A stretch of 64,000 nt of DNA from an uncultured Gammaproteobacteria bacterium (GTDB taxonomy: Bacteria > Pseudomonadota > Gammaproteobacteria > Arenicellales > JAANXG01). A program made the translations under genes and the position numbers. Of this stretch, positions 36,082 to 45,774 are shown one piece after another (the first letter of the stretch is position 1; each line of letters opens with the position of its first letter). The notes beneath the pieces are model-generated. The model had not been told where the DNA came from. It saw only the letters and a list, made by a program, of their open reading frames with translations, and made no database searches. Where the stretch lies: contig CAMYKK010000018.1 of assembly GCA_947258975.1 (NCBI GenBank), forward strand, positions 46,115 through 110,114. Reading direction: 5' to 3'.

Positions 36082-37395
36082 ATGCGTGTAGCGGTAGAAA
36101 CAACGGGTGAACTGGGGCGCAAGATGACCGTGGCGATACCCGCCGATCAAGTGGAACAAGAGATCACCAACCGGCTGAAACGGTTGTCGAAAACGGTCAG
36201 ACTCCCCGGATTCCGTCCGGGAAAGGCGCCGCTCAAGATCGTCGAGGCGAAGTACGGCGCCCAAGTGCTACAGGAGGTGACGGGGCAAATGATCGAAAAT
36301 AGCCTGCGGGACGCGTTGACCCAGGAGGGATTGTATCCGGCAGGCGGGCCGGAGATCGCCCCCAAATCGCTGCACCGCGGCAGTGATCTCGAGTACGTCG
36401 CCAGTTTTGACGTGTTTCCTGAGGTCAAAAAGTTGGATCTACAGGGCGTAACCGTGGAAAGGCCGGTGTGCGCGGTCACCGATGCGGATGTGGACAAAAC
36501 CATCGCCTCGATGCGCAAACAGCGTGTGATGTGGCAGGCGGTGGAACGGTCGGCGGGGACGGGGGATCGGGTACGTATCGATTTTCACGGCACGGTCGAT
36601 GGTGAGCCTTTCGCGGGCAATGAAGCCAAGGATTATCCGGTGGTACTGGGCGAAACTAACGTGCTGGACGACTTTTCCCAGGGCCTAAATGGCGTTACCA
36701 GCGGGACCCGCAAGACGATAACTGTGCATTTTCCTCAGGAATACCACGGCACCGAGGTGGCCGGTAAACAAGTGGATTTCCAGATTGAGGTGTTGGATGT
36801 CAGCGAGCCGGAGTTGCCGGATGTGAACGAAGAATTCGCCAAATCGTTTGGTATCGCCGACGGTAGCGTCGAAAAAATGCGCCGGGAGGTACATGAGAAT
36901 CTGACGCGCGAGGGGGAAGAACAGGTGGCGCGACTAGTGCGTGAGCGGGTGATGCAGGCGCTCATCGATGTCAACCACATCGATCTTCCCGGGAAGTTGG
37001 TGCAGGAGGAGGTGCAGCGCATGGTGGAAGCGCAAAGGTCCATGCGCGAGCAGCAGGGAGTCAGTGTTGCCGAGGAGCCCGATACCGCGCAATTCGACGC
37101 CGAGGCGAGGCGCAGAGTGGCTTTGGGGTTGATAGTCTATGAAGTCGTCAACGCCAACGGGCTCAAGCCCGACAAGGCTCGGGTGCGGGCAAAAATCGAG
37201 AAAATGGCCGCCAGCTACGAAGATCCTCCGGCGTTCGTGCAGTGGTACTATGGAGACCGGAAGCGTCTGGAACAGGTAGAATCAATGGTGTTGGAAGAGC
37301 AGGTGGTCGAGACATTGCTGGCAACCGCCACCGTTACGGATCAGCCATCCAGCTTAGACGGGTTGATGTCCGGGCCGGCGTCTACCAATATATAG
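36082..37395 (+). CDS. tig: Trigger factor
   Basis: A 437-residue ribosome-bound chaperone and prolyl isomerase. The N-terminal ribosome-binding domain carries LPGFRPGKAPLKIVE, near-identical to the GFRxGK signature. A FKBP-type isomerase domain follows (about 150-240: GDRVRIDFHGTVDGEPFAGNEA, PQEYHGTEVAGKQVDF) and then the helical C-terminal cradle. The ATG at 36082 follows TAGGAGATAG. It is first in the canonical tig-clpP-clpX-lon series. No own promoter is obvious; transcription may come from the tRNA cluster. Confidence 0.97.
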   Translation: MRVAVETTGELGRKMTVAIPADQVEQEITNRLKRLSKTVRLPGFRPGKAPLKIVEAKYGAQVLQEVTGQMIENSLRDALTQEGLYPAGGPEIAPKSLHRGSDLEYVASFDVFPEVKKLDLQGVTVERPVCAVTDADVDKTIASMRKQRVMWQAVERSAGTGDRVRIDFHGTVDGEPFAGNEAKDYPVVLGETNVLDDFSQGLNGVTSGTRKTITVHFPQEYHGTEVAGKQVDFQIEVLDVSEPELPDVNEEFAKSFGIADGSVEKMRREVHENLTREGEEQVARLVRERVMQALIDVNHIDLPGKLVQEEVQRMVEAQRSMREQQGVSVAEEPDTAQFDAEARRRVALGLIVYEVVNANGLKPDKARVRAKIEKMAASYEDPPAFVQWYYGDRKRLEQVESMVLEEQVVETLLATATVTDQPSSLDGLMSGPASTNI

Positions 37396-37427
37396 AGAGA
37401 GAAAGCGTTTACCAGGCATGACAATAC

Positions 37428-38057
37428 ATGAATGATAACAGCCAAAAGTCCGGTCCCATTCCGCAAGGTATTGGCTTGGTGCCGATGGTGGTCGAGAGTA
37501 CCGGCCGGGGCGAGCGCGCATTCGATATTTATTCAAGAATGCTGAAAGAACGTGTGGTTTTTCTGGTTGGCGCCGTGGATGACCATATGGCCAACTTGAT
37601 TGTGGCCCAGTTGCTGTTTCTGGAATCGGAAAATCCGGACAAAGACATTCATCTTTACGTCAACAGCCCTGGTGGAGCAGTCAACGCCGGACTCGCCATC
37701 TACGATACGATGCAGTTCATCAAACCCGACGTCAGCACCGTTGTCGTGGGCCAGGCGGCCAGCATGGGTGCGTTGATTCTCGCCGGTGGAGCAAAGGATA
37801 AACGGCACTCCTTACCCCACGCGCGCATCATGATTCATCAGCCTTGGGGCGGTTTTCAGGGGCAAGCGACCGATATCGAGATCCATGCCAACGAGATCCT
37901 GCGGATTCGTGAGCGGCTCAACCAGATTCTGGTCACTCATACCGGGCAGCCCATGGAGACGATTTCGCGCGATACGGATAGAGATTTTTTCATGGGCGGG
38001 GAAGAAGCGGTAGAATATGGGCTTATTGACACCGTTATCAGAAACCGCGAGAAGTGA
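37428..38057 (+). CDS. clpP: ATP-dependent Clp protease proteolytic subunit
   Basis: A 209-residue serine protease forming two heptameric rings. The catalytic Ser is residue 112 ([14 protein letters not shown]), His residue 137 (MIHQPWGG) and the Asp lies in [11 protein letters not shown] short N-terminal propeptide is present, as in E. coli. It partners ClpX (next gene) and ClpA elsewhere. Confidence 0.98.
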   Translation: MNDNSQKSGPIPQGIGLVPMVVESTGRGERAFDIYSRMLKERVVFLVGAVDDHMANLIVAQLLFLESENPDKDIHLYVNSPGGAVNAGLAIYDTMQFIKPDVSTVVVGQAASMGALILAGGAKDKRHSLPHARIMIHQPWGGFQGQATDIEIHANEILRIRERLNQILVTHTGQPMETISRDTDRDFFMGGEEAVEYGLIDTVIRNREK

Positions 38058-38084
38058 CAAGCGCAGTATTTCGCGGTTTTGATG

Positions 38085-38113
38085 CTTGCAAAATTTTTAC
38101 GGAACCTGCATCT
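38085..38113 (+). promoter_or_regulatory. Weak heat-shock-like promoter before clpX
   Basis: CTTGCA (38085-38090), 15 bp, and CTGCATCT (38106-38113) resemble the sigma-32 pattern with the same spacer as clpB, htpG and lon, but three positions differ. It lies 28 bp before the clpX start. Confidence 0.3.
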
Positions 38114-38140
38114 TTGTAGCTCGGTGCTGGGTTAGAGACG

Positions 38141-39418
38141 ATGGCGGACGACAAACACGACGGCAAGAGCGAGAAACTCCTTTACTGCTCATTCTGTGGT
38201 AAGAGCCAGCACGAGGTCCGCAAGCTGATTGCCGGCCCTTCGGTGTTCATCTGCGACGAGTGCGTCGAGCTGTGCAATGACATCATTCGCGAGGAGGTGC
38301 AAGAGGGCATTGAGGAGTCCGATTCTCAAAGCAAGTTCCCCAAGCCCAATGACATCTGCCACATCCTTGATGAGTATGTAATCGGTCAGCAGGATGCAAA
38401 AAAGGTACTATCTGTCGCCGTCTACAATCATTACAAACGGATTGAACACGAGGACAAGGTCGGCGACGTCGATATCTCCAAGAGCAATATCTTGCTGATC
38501 GGACCCACGGGTTCAGGAAAGACATTGTTAGCGGAGACCCTGGCTCGTCAGTTGAATGTCCCATTCACCATTGCCGATGCAACGACGCTCACCGAAGCCG
38601 GATACGTGGGCGAGGATGTTGAAAACATCATTCAAAAGTTGCTGCAAAAATGCGATTACGATATTGAAAAAGCCCAGATCGGTATCGTTTACATCGATGA
38701 AATTGACAAGATCTCCCGGAAATCCGACAACCCGTCGATCACCCGGGATGTATCCGGGGAAGGGGTGCAGCAGGCGCTGTTGAAATTGATCGAAGGCACT
38801 ATCGCCTCGGTCCCGCCCCAGGGTGGACGCAAACACCCACAACAGGAGTTTTTGCAAGTCGACACCCGCAATATCTTGTTCATCTGCGGTGGCGCGTTCT
38901 CGGGGTTGGAGAAGATTATTCAGGATCGTTCGGAAAAGAGCAGTATTGGATTTGGCGCGGATATCAAGAGCAAGTCAGACGGCCGCAATGTTGGCGAGAT
39001 ACTGCGGGAACTCGAGCCCGAAGATCTCATCAAGTACGGCTTGATTCCCGAGTTTGTCGGACGGTTGCCTATCGTCGCGACCCTGGAGGAGCTTGACGAA
39101 GACGCCCTGGTGTCGATCTTGACCGAGCCGAAAAACGCCCTGGTAAAGCAATACCAGAAACTGCTCAAGCTGGAAGGCGTGGATCTCGAGATTCGTGAAG
39201 ATGCGTTGCGCGCAGTGGCCAAAAAAGCCATGGACCGTAAAACCGGCGCGCGGGGCCTGCGTTCAATTCTGGAAACCGCACTTCTGGACACGATGTACGA
39301 GTTACCGTCCATGGAGGGGGTAAAGAAGGTCATTGTGGATGCGAGTGTCATCACCGAGGGCGCGCGTCCGTTGTATATTTACGAAGAGGCTGAACAGAAG
39401 CAGGCCTCTACCCACTAA
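38141..39418 (+). CDS. clpX: Clp protease ATPase subunit ClpX
   Basis: A 425-residue AAA+ unfoldase delivering substrates to ClpP. Residues 12-50 form the zinc-binding domain with four cysteines ([18 protein letters not shown]). The AAA+ module has Walker [16 protein letters not shown], Walker [11 protein letters not shown], pore loop GYVGEDVE and a recognisable IGF loop for ClpP docking (SSIGFGADI). It is 83 bp from clpP. Confidence 0.98.
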   Translation: MADDKHDGKSEKLLYCSFCGKSQHEVRKLIAGPSVFICDECVELCNDIIREEVQEGIEESDSQSKFPKPNDICHILDEYVIGQQDAKKVLSVAVYNHYKRIEHEDKVGDVDISKSNILLIGPTGSGKTLLAETLARQLNVPFTIADATTLTEAGYVGEDVENIIQKLLQKCDYDIEKAQIGIVYIDEIDKISRKSDNPSITRDVSGEGVQQALLKLIEGTIASVPPQGGRKHPQQEFLQVDTRNILFICGGAFSGLEKIIQDRSEKSSIGFGADIKSKSDGRNVGEILRELEPEDLIKYGLIPEFVGRLPIVATLEELDEDALVSILTEPKNALVKQYQKLLKLEGVDLEIREDALRAVAKKAMDRKTGARGLRSILETALLDTMYELPSMEGVKKVIVDASVITEGARPLYIYEEAEQKQASTH

Positions 39419-39462
39419 TTTCCATATCCCGCAAGGTGTTTTACGCCACGAGTCCCGGCAGC

Positions 39463-39483
39463 GGGGGGCTCTGTCCCCGTTTT
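39463..39483 (+). terminator. Rho-independent terminator after clpX
   Basis: A GGGG/CCCC stem with the loop GGCTCTGT-like bases is followed by GTTTTC. It lies 45 bp after the clpX stop and before the lon promoter, separating the two transcripts. Confidence 0.5.
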
Positions 39484-39502
39484 CTCCACCATTTTCTCCA
39501 GA

Positions 39503-39531
39503 GTTGAATTCTCCATGGTTTCGCCCCATAG
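39503..39531 (+). promoter_or_regulatory. Heat-shock (sigma-32) promoter of lon
   Basis: GTTGAA (39503-39508), a 15-bp spacer and CCCCATAG (39524-39531) match the sigma-32 consensus except for the first base and the last base. It is ~97 bp upstream of the lon start and has the same spacer as the clpB and htpG promoters. Confidence 0.75.
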
Positions 39532-39627
39532 TTAGTCTAGGGGTTGGCCGGCGGATCTTGCGCGCACCGGTGCAGGGCACGTGCCTTAGGCGATCGTAAA
39601 TAATGTATACAACTTTCAGGTATCGGC

Positions 39628-42066
39628 ATGACTGACATGACTGGAACTTCTTCTGATCGCGAATCTCCCATCCCGGTTCTTCCGTTGCGGGACGTTGTGG
39701 TATTTCCGCACATGGTAATTCCGCTCTTCGTGGGGCGTCGGAAATCGATCACTGCTCTGGAGAAGTCAATGGAAGCCGGCAAGCATATCTTGCTGGTGGC
39801 GCAGCGTAATGCCGCGGACGATGACCCGGCGGCGGAGGATATTTATACGGTCGGCACCATAGCCAGCATACTTCAGTTGTTGAAACTGCCGGACGGTACC
39901 GTCAAAGTGCTGGTGGAGGGGGAGCAACGCGTAAGAATCGTCGACTATGTCGAGACTGATGATCTGTTCAGTGTCAACGTCACGTCGGTCGATTCCAAAA
40001 ACGTGGACGAACGCGAAGCCGAAGTGCTCATCCGGACGGTCCTCGCGGAATTCGATCAGTACGTAAAGATCAACAACAAAATTCCACCGGAGATACTGAC
40101 CTCCTTGTCGGGTATCGACGACCCCGGACGTTTGGCGGACACGATCGCGGCCCACTTGAGCCTGAAAATCGAGGACAAGCAACAGATATTGGAAATGACC
40201 GATACCCGTGAGCGGCTAGAGCATATCCTGGGCGTCATGGAATCTGAGATAGACCTGTTGCAGGTCGAGAAAAAGATTCGCGGCCGCGTGAAAAAGCAAA
40301 TGGAGAAGAGTCAGCGCGAATATTATTTGAATGAACAGATGAAGGCGATCCAGAAGGAGTTGGGTGAGATGGAGGACGGGCCCAACGAGATAGAGGAACT
40401 AGTCAGAAAGATCGAAGAGGCTGGGATGCCCAAGGAGGCCAAAGAAAAAGTTGAAGCAGAGCTGAAAAAGCTCAAGATGATGTCGCCGATGTCGGCGGAA
40501 GCTACGGTCGTTCGCAATTATATCGACTGGCTCATACAAGTGCCTTGGAAAAAGCGATCAAAGGTGCGCAAAGATCTGTCGGCGGCGGAGCAAATTCTCG
40601 AGGAAGATCACTACGGTCTGGAGAAAGTCAAAGAGCGTATACTCGAGTATCTCGCCGTTCAGCAGCGCATCAAGAAAATCAAAGGACCGATACTGTGCTT
40701 GGTAGGCCCCCCCGGTGTGGGCAAGACTTCCCTGGGCCAGTCTATCGCGCGCGCAACGAATCGCAAGTTTGTGCGTATGTCATTGGGTGGGGTACGAGAT
40801 GAGGCCGAGATCCGCGGTCACCGGCGGACCTACATTGGTTCGCTTCCCGGCAAGATTGTTCAAAACATGTCGAAGGTGAAGACGAAAAATCCGTTGTTCA
40901 TGTTGGACGAGGTTGACAAGATGTCTATGGATTTTCGTGGAGATCCATCTTCCGCATTGCTGGAAGTATTGGATCCCGAGCAAAATAACACGTTTGTAGA
41001 CCACTATTTGGAGGTCGACTACGATCTGTCCGAGGTCATGTTTATTACTACGGCCAATACGCTGAACATCCCACCGCCTTTGTTGGATCGAATGGAAGTG
41101 ATTCGATTGTCTGGTTACACAGAAGATGAAAAGATTAACATCGCGGTCAAATACCTGGTGGTCAAGCAGCGAAAAAACAACGGTTTGAAAGAAGAGGAAG
41201 TGTCAATCTCCAAGCCGGCTCTCTACGACATTGTTAGATATTACACTCGAGAAGCCGGGGTACGCGGTCTGGAACGTGAGATTTCAAAAACCTTTCGTAA
41301 GATCGCCAAGGAGCTGTTGCTGGATAAGTCCAAGAGCAAGATATCCATTTCGCCACGGAATCTCGGCAAGTACTTGGGTGTGCGCAGGTACCGCTACGGA
41401 AAAGTGGAGGATAAGAATCGCGTTGGCCAGGTAACCGGTTTGGCCTGGACCGAGGTCGGAGGTGAATTGCTGACCATAGAATCGGTCATTCTGTCGGGCA
41501 AGGGTAAGCAGATTTACACCGGTAAGCTCGGTGATGTAATGCAGGAATCAATACAAGCTGCACTGAGTGTCGTAAGGAGCCGGGCTGAAAGTTTTGCAAT
41601 TGACGATCCGCATGAGTTCTTTCAGTCCCACGATTTTCATGTCCATGTGCCGGAAGGCGCCACGCCAAAGGATGGGCCAAGCGCCGGCATCGGGATGTGT
41701 ACGGCGCTGCTGTCTGCAATTACCGGAATACCGGTCAAATCGGATGTTGCCATGACCGGTGAAATAACGCTTCGTGGCGAGGTGTTACCCATTGGCGGTT
41801 TGAAAGAAAAGCTGCTCGCCGCGCATCGCGGTGGTCTTAAGACGGTGATTATTCCCGATGAGAATGAAAAGGATCTGGCGGAAATTCCAAAGAACATCAA
41901 GGACAAGATGGACATTCGACCGGTGAAATGGATCGATCAAGTGTTGGAAATCGCCTTGGAGCGATTGCCAGACATGAAGCCAGGTGCAAAGGGCAAAGGT
42001 AAAAAGGCCAAGGCGTCCAAGGAAGTTTCCGAAAGCGGGGCACCAAAACCGGTAACCACGCACTAA
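39628..42066 (+). CDS. lon: ATP-dependent protease Lon
   Basis: An 812-residue protease. The N-terminal substrate-binding domain begins [23 protein letters not shown]; a coiled coil lies at about 200-300; the AAA+ domain has [15 protein letters not shown] and the conserved [17 protein letters not shown]; the protease domain has the Ser685/Lys728 dyad ([15 protein letters not shown]). The tail is lysine-rich (KGKGKKAKA), longer than in E. coli. Sigma-32 control is expected from the promoter upstream. Confidence 0.98.
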   Translation: MTDMTGTSSDRESPIPVLPLRDVVVFPHMVIPLFVGRRKSITALEKSMEAGKHILLVAQRNAADDDPAAEDIYTVGTIASILQLLKLPDGTVKVLVEGEQRVRIVDYVETDDLFSVNVTSVDSKNVDEREAEVLIRTVLAEFDQYVKINNKIPPEILTSLSGIDDPGRLADTIAAHLSLKIEDKQQILEMTDTRERLEHILGVMESEIDLLQVEKKIRGRVKKQMEKSQREYYLNEQMKAIQKELGEMEDGPNEIEELVRKIEEAGMPKEAKEKVEAELKKLKMMSPMSAEATVVRNYIDWLIQVPWKKRSKVRKDLSAAEQILEEDHYGLEKVKERILEYLAVQQRIKKIKGPILCLVGPPGVGKTSLGQSIARATNRKFVRMSLGGVRDEAEIRGHRRTYIGSLPGKIVQNMSKVKTKNPLFMLDEVDKMSMDFRGDPSSALLEVLDPEQNNTFVDHYLEVDYDLSEVMFITTANTLNIPPPLLDRMEVIRLSGYTEDEKINIAVKYLVVKQRKNNGLKEEEVSISKPALYDIVRYYTREAGVRGLEREISKTFRKIAKELLLDKSKSKISISPRNLGKYLGVRRYRYGKVEDKNRVGQVTGLAWTEVGGELLTIESVILSGKGKQIYTGKLGDVMQESIQAALSVVRSRAESFAIDDPHEFFQSHDFHVHVPEGATPKDGPSAGIGMCTALLSAITGIPVKSDVAMTGEITLRGEVLPIGGLKEKLLAAHRGGLKTVIIPDENEKDLAEIPKNIKDKMDIRPVKWIDQVLEIALERLPDMKPGAKGKGKKAKASKEVSESGAPKPVTTH

Positions 42067-42091
42067 ACTTGGGTTAGAGAGCAATCCAAGT
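42067..42091 (+). terminator. Stem-loop directly after lon
   Basis: ACTTGGGTT pairs with AATCCAAGT (one G.T) with a seven-base loop, starting at the first base after the stop codon. No T-tract follows. Confidence 0.35.
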
Positions 42092-42182
42092 TCGGGATGT
42101 AGGCGATTGTTTTCGCTGGCAAGAAGATCAATTTGGCCCGATGCGGCATGCACTGAATGGTGCATCGGATCCAAGAGCATCC

Positions 42183-42212
42183 TTGACAATCCCCGTTTGG
42201 CGCTTGTATAAA
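42183..42212 (+). promoter_or_regulatory. hupB: Sigma-70 promoter of hupB with structured leader
   Basis: A consensus TTGACA (42183-42188) and TATAAA (42207-42212), 18 bp apart. An inverted repeat CCGATGC/GCATCGG (42138-42144 and 42162-42168) lies just upstream. The ~105-nt leader contains a perfect 8-bp hairpin AACAGCCC/GGGCTGTT at 42244-42266. Confidence 0.8.
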
Positions 42213-42325
42213 TCCCGCTGTGGAGGAATCTCGTTCGTCTGCAAACAGCCCGGACACAGGGCTGTTGAAGTCAGTCCTTAGATTTGAAATCTTTCCACCG
42301 CTTCAAACTACAAAGGGGAGTCACC

Positions 42326-42598
42326 GTGAATAAAGCGGAATTGATTGATATGGTCGCTTCGGCGGCGGATCTTTCGAAGTCGAGCGCGACAAACGTGGTC
42401 GATTCGGTATTCAGTGGTATCACGAATAGTTTAAAACAAGGCGAGTCGGTCACTCTCGTTGGATTTGGGACATTCTCGGTGAGCGAGCGTGCTGCTCGTA
42501 CCGGCCGTAATCCCCGCACCGGGGAGGCAATAACGATTCCCGCTGCCAGGAGTCCGAAATTCAAGGCTGGCAAAGCACTGAAGGATGCCCTAAATTAG
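42326..42598 (+). CDS. hupB: DNA-binding protein HU (beta type)
   Basis: A 90-residue nucleoid protein. It begins [11 protein letters not shown] and has the HU signature [21 protein letters not shown] and [20 protein letters not shown] in parts. The start is GTG at 42326, with AAAGGGGAG upstream. Location between lon and ppiD is the standard one. Confidence 0.97.
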   Translation: MNKAELIDMVASAADLSKSSATNVVDSVFSGITNSLKQGESVTLVGFGTFSVSERAARTGRNPRTGEAITIPAARSPKFKAGKALKDALN

Positions 42599-42622
42599 CA
42601 CTATTCATTGCCACAGCACTGC

Positions 42623-42698
42623 GGGTGCTTAGCTCAGCTGGGAGAGCGTCGCCCTTACAAGGCGAAGGTCGGGGGTTCAAACCCCTCAGCACCCACCA
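42623..42698 (+). tRNA. tRNA-Val (TAC)
   Basis: Acceptor GGGTGCT with AGCACCC, anticodon arm TCGCC-CTTACAA-GGCGA (anticodon TAC), T arm GGGGGTTCAAACCCCTC, encoded CCA. Confidence 0.96.
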
Positions 42699-42718
42699 TG
42701 ACGACCATGGTCAAGAAT

Positions 42719-42795
42719 GGAGCGGTAGTTCAGTTGGTTAGAATACCGGCCTGTCACGCCGGGGGTCGCGGGTTCGAGTCCCGTCCGCTCCGCCA
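42719..42795 (+). tRNA. tRNA-Asp (GTC)
   Basis: Acceptor GGAGCGG with CCGCTCC, anticodon arm CCGGC-CTGTCAC-GCCGG (anticodon GTC), T arm GCGGGTTCGAGTCCCGT, encoded CCA. Twenty bases downstream of tRNA-Val. Confidence 0.96.
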
Positions 42796-42805
42796 CGATT
42801 ACTCG

Positions 42806-42854
42806 CCTGCATTTCTCACCAGGCGGCGCCAAACTTTGAATACGTCGTGAAACT
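42806..42854 (+). repeat. Interspersed repeat, copy 2
   Basis: Nearly identical to copy 1 (13684-13732) along ~49 bp. It fills the space between tRNA-Asp and the ppiD start codon at 42857, replacing the place where a ribosome site would be expected. Confidence 0.7.
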
Positions 42855-42856
42855 TT

Positions 42857-44770
42857 ATGTTAACCGAAATACGCAATCGCGCAACGGGATGGATCGCCTG
42901 GTTCATCGTGATTCTGATAACCATCCCTTTCGCCTTGTGGGGGATCAATTCCTATTTTGAGGGTGCTGATGCCATTACCGTAGCAACCGTAAACGGCGAA
43001 GACGTCGATCAGCAAACATATCGATATGCATTGGAGGATCGACGCTCCAGGTTGAACCAAATATTGGGAGCCAACGTAGACCCGAATCTGGCTAATAGCC
43101 CGGAATTCAAGAAGGGTGTCGTAAACGCTTTGATCGACCAGATATTGCTGTCTACGGACGCAGACGTACAAGGTTACCGCGTCAGCAATGAACAGCTAAA
43201 TCAATCTATACAGGCTGCACCGCAGTTTCAGCGAGAAGGAAAATTTGCGCCCGAACTCTATGAGAGTTCGGTGCGCACACAGGGATTCCAGCTCGGCGAC
43301 TTTGAGCGCCGATTGCGGCAACAACATGTGATGGATCAAATCCGCATCGGATTCACCGACTCTGAGTTCGTTACCGATGCTGACCTCAATAGTTTACTTC
43401 GTCTGGTACTGCAACGCAGGGAATTTGATTACACGATGATTCGGCCGCGGCAGTTTGTGGAGCAGATCGTGATCACGGACGCGGACATCGAAAAACGATA
43501 CCAGGAAAACCCGGAACGTTATCAACGACCAGAAAAGATCAAGGTTCAGTACGTTCGCCTGGCGGTGGACGATCTCACAAAAAACATAACTCCGCGGGAT
43601 GATGAATTACGCCAGGCATACGAGAGCAGTGAGGCCCGCTTTCAGGCGCCGGAACAGCGCAGAGTTAGCCATATATTGATTGCGGTCAAACAGGACGCTG
43701 ACGAAGAGACAAAAAATGCCGCCTTGGTCGAGGCGCAATCATTGACCGAACGGGCGCGCGCGGGTGGCGACTTTGAGGCACTGGCGAAGGAACACTCGGA
43801 CGATCCGGGCTCGGCAGCAAAAGGCGGAGACCTTGGAATAATAGCAAAAGGCGCCATGGTCAAGCCATTTGAAGATGCCGCCTATCAATTGCAGAAAGGT
43901 GAGGTAAGCGATCCGGTAAAGAGCCGCTTTGGTTATCACGTCATCAAAGTTACCGACTTGGTGCCCGCGTCCGTGAAGCCGTTCGCGGAGATCCGTGACC
44001 AGCTCGTACAGGACGAACGCAAACGTTTGGCGGAGGTTCAGTTCATTGAGCAGGCGGAAACCTTTAGGAACCTTGTGTATGAGCATCCAGACAGCCTCGA
44101 TGCGGCCGCCGAGGAGTTGGGGCTCCGGTTGCAAACCTCGGATTGGTTCTCAGCGGGAACCGGCACTGGCATCGCCGCGAATCGGCGCGTCCGCGAAGCG
44201 GCCTTCGGGGGAGAGGTCTTTATCGAAGGTCTCAACAGTGAAACCATCGAGATTGATGTCAATACCTTAGTGGCGCTGCGCAAGATCGAATCGCGGCCGG
44301 CCGCTCGGATTCCGTTAGCGGAGATTCGTGACCAGATCGAGGCGACATTACGGCAGGAGCGCGCCCGCGAACGGGTGGCGCAGCTGGGTGGCGAACTGCT
44401 GGACGCGCTGAACCAGGGGGCCGCATGGGGTACCGTGACTCAAGAACATGGTCTGGAGGTGGCCCAGTCCTCGCAAACACGGTCTGAACAGACGTCAGCC
44501 CCCGGTAGGGACGTGGTCGAGGCTGTCTTCAAGGCTAGCCGGCCGACGGCAGGTACGCCTGTTTATGGCGGGGTCACCACCGCTGTCGGCGATTACGCGC
44601 TATACCGGTTGCGCAACGTGGAAGACGGCGACCCGGCAAAGGCCGATAAAGAGGCCTTGGACCGCTATCGGGCAGTGCTGAGCCGCCGCCGCGGTTATGA
44701 CTACTTCTTGAGCTACCAGATCGGATTGCGATCCGCGGCGGAAATCAAGATTTTTCAAGAACAGCTGTGA
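42857..44770 (+). CDS. ppiD: Periplasmic folding chaperone PpiD (SurA-like)
   Basis: A 637-residue inner-membrane-anchored chaperone. Residues 12-34 form the anchor ([24 protein letters not shown]). The N- and C-terminal SurA-like helical parts flank a parvulin isomerase domain at about 265-365 ([41 protein letters not shown]). It assists newly exported proteins at the Sec translocon. The N-terminus fits the family, but the repeat before the ATG leaves no clear Shine-Dalgarno sequence. Confidence 0.95.
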   Translation: MLTEIRNRATGWIAWFIVILITIPFALWGINSYFEGADAITVATVNGEDVDQQTYRYALEDRRSRLNQILGANVDPNLANSPEFKKGVVNALIDQILLSTDADVQGYRVSNEQLNQSIQAAPQFQREGKFAPELYESSVRTQGFQLGDFERRLRQQHVMDQIRIGFTDSEFVTDADLNSLLRLVLQRREFDYTMIRPRQFVEQIVITDADIEKRYQENPERYQRPEKIKVQYVRLAVDDLTKNITPRDDELRQAYESSEARFQAPEQRRVSHILIAVKQDADEETKNAALVEAQSLTERARAGGDFEALAKEHSDDPGSAAKGGDLGIIAKGAMVKPFEDAAYQLQKGEVSDPVKSRFGYHVIKVTDLVPASVKPFAEIRDQLVQDERKRLAEVQFIEQAETFRNLVYEHPDSLDAAAEELGLRLQTSDWFSAGTGTGIAANRRVREAAFGGEVFIEGLNSETIEIDVNTLVALRKIESRPAARIPLAEIRDQIEATLRQERARERVAQLGGELLDALNQGAAWGTVTQEHGLEVAQSSQTRSEQTSAPGRDVVEAVFKASRPTAGTPVYGGVTTAVGDYALYRLRNVEDGDPAKADKEALDRYRAVLSRRRGYDYFLSYQIGLRSAAEIKIFQEQL

Positions 44771-44864
44771 CGTTCGGTTGCCGCGACCAGTCCGCATTAG
44801 TGCGTCTGGGAACCCGCATGCAGGCGGCGACCCGGGCGGCGGGACACCGCTGAGAAGTCCCCCG

Positions 44865-45653
44865 CTATTCTAGAAATCTGTCGCTCATGCCGACCATATT
44901 GAATCCCGCATCGACGTAAGTGATTTCACCGGTCATCCCCGACGCGAGATCGGAACACAAGAATGCGCCGACGTTGCCCACCTCATCGATGGTCACGCTA
45001 CGGCCCAGTGGTACCATCTTCTCGTAGTATTCCACCATTTTTCTAAAACCACGAATACCAGATGCCGCAAGCGTCCTGATCGGGCCGGCGGATACGGCAT
45101 TCACGCGGATGTCGGGCCCCAGGGACTGGGCGAGGTAACGCACATTGGCCTCGAGACTGGCCTTGGCAAGACCCATCACGTTGTAGCCGGGCATCGCGCG
45201 CACCGATCCAATATAGGAAAGGGTCAACAATGCCCCGTTGCGCCCAGACATCATGTCACGGCCGGCTTTGGCCAGTGCGGTAAAGCTGTAGGAGCTTATG
45301 TCGTGAGCGATTGCGAACCCTTCCCGCGTGACGGAGTCCAAATACAGCCCACTGAGTTCTTCCCGGGGTGCATAGGCAACCGAATGGACAATGATATCCA
45401 AGCCGTCCCAATAGTTGTCCAATTCCTTGAACACGTTCTCGATCTGTTCATCGCTGCTTACGTCACAGGGCAAAAAGATATCGGAGTCGACGGCGGATGC
45501 TAATTTCTCGGCTCGTGGTCGAAGCTTTTCAGTCTGGTAGCTGAAAGCAAGTTCGGCGCCCTCACGACGCATGGCTTTGGCAACTCCCCATGCGATGGAA
45601 CGATCGCTTGCGATTCCAACAATGAGCGCGCGTTTGTTGGCTAGAAATCCCAT
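44865..45653 (-). CDS. fabI: Enoyl-[acyl-carrier-protein] reductase (NADH)
   Basis: A 262-residue SDR enzyme completing each fatty-acid elongation round. The nucleotide site is [19 protein letters not shown]; the catalytic Tyr and Lys are in [14 protein letters not shown] (Y-x6-K); [16 protein letters not shown] and [15 protein letters not shown] complete the family pattern. It converges with ppiD. It is the target of triclosan-type inhibitors in other bacteria. Confidence 0.97.
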   Translation of the reverse strand: MGFLANKRALIVGIASDRSIAWGVAKAMRREGAELAFSYQTEKLRPRAEKLASAVDSDIFLPCDVSSDEQIENVFKELDNYWDGLDIIVHSVAYAPREELSGLYLDSVTREGFAIAHDISSYSFTALAKAGRDMMSGRNGALLTLSYIGSVRAMPGYNVMGLAKASLEANVRYLAQSLGPDIRVNAVSAGPIRTLAASGIRGFRKMVEYYEKMVPLGRSVTIDEVGNVGAFLCSDLASGMTGEITYVDAGFNMVGMSDRFLE

Positions 45654-45774
45654 TGGCCTCCGTCCTCGTCAGTGAAACTTAGTTATAATCGGATCATGAT
45701 TCCGTTATTGTAAATTCCTTGTATAACATCGATAACGGTGTGTCAAAACCCATCACGAATGCGAAGTGCTTTTC

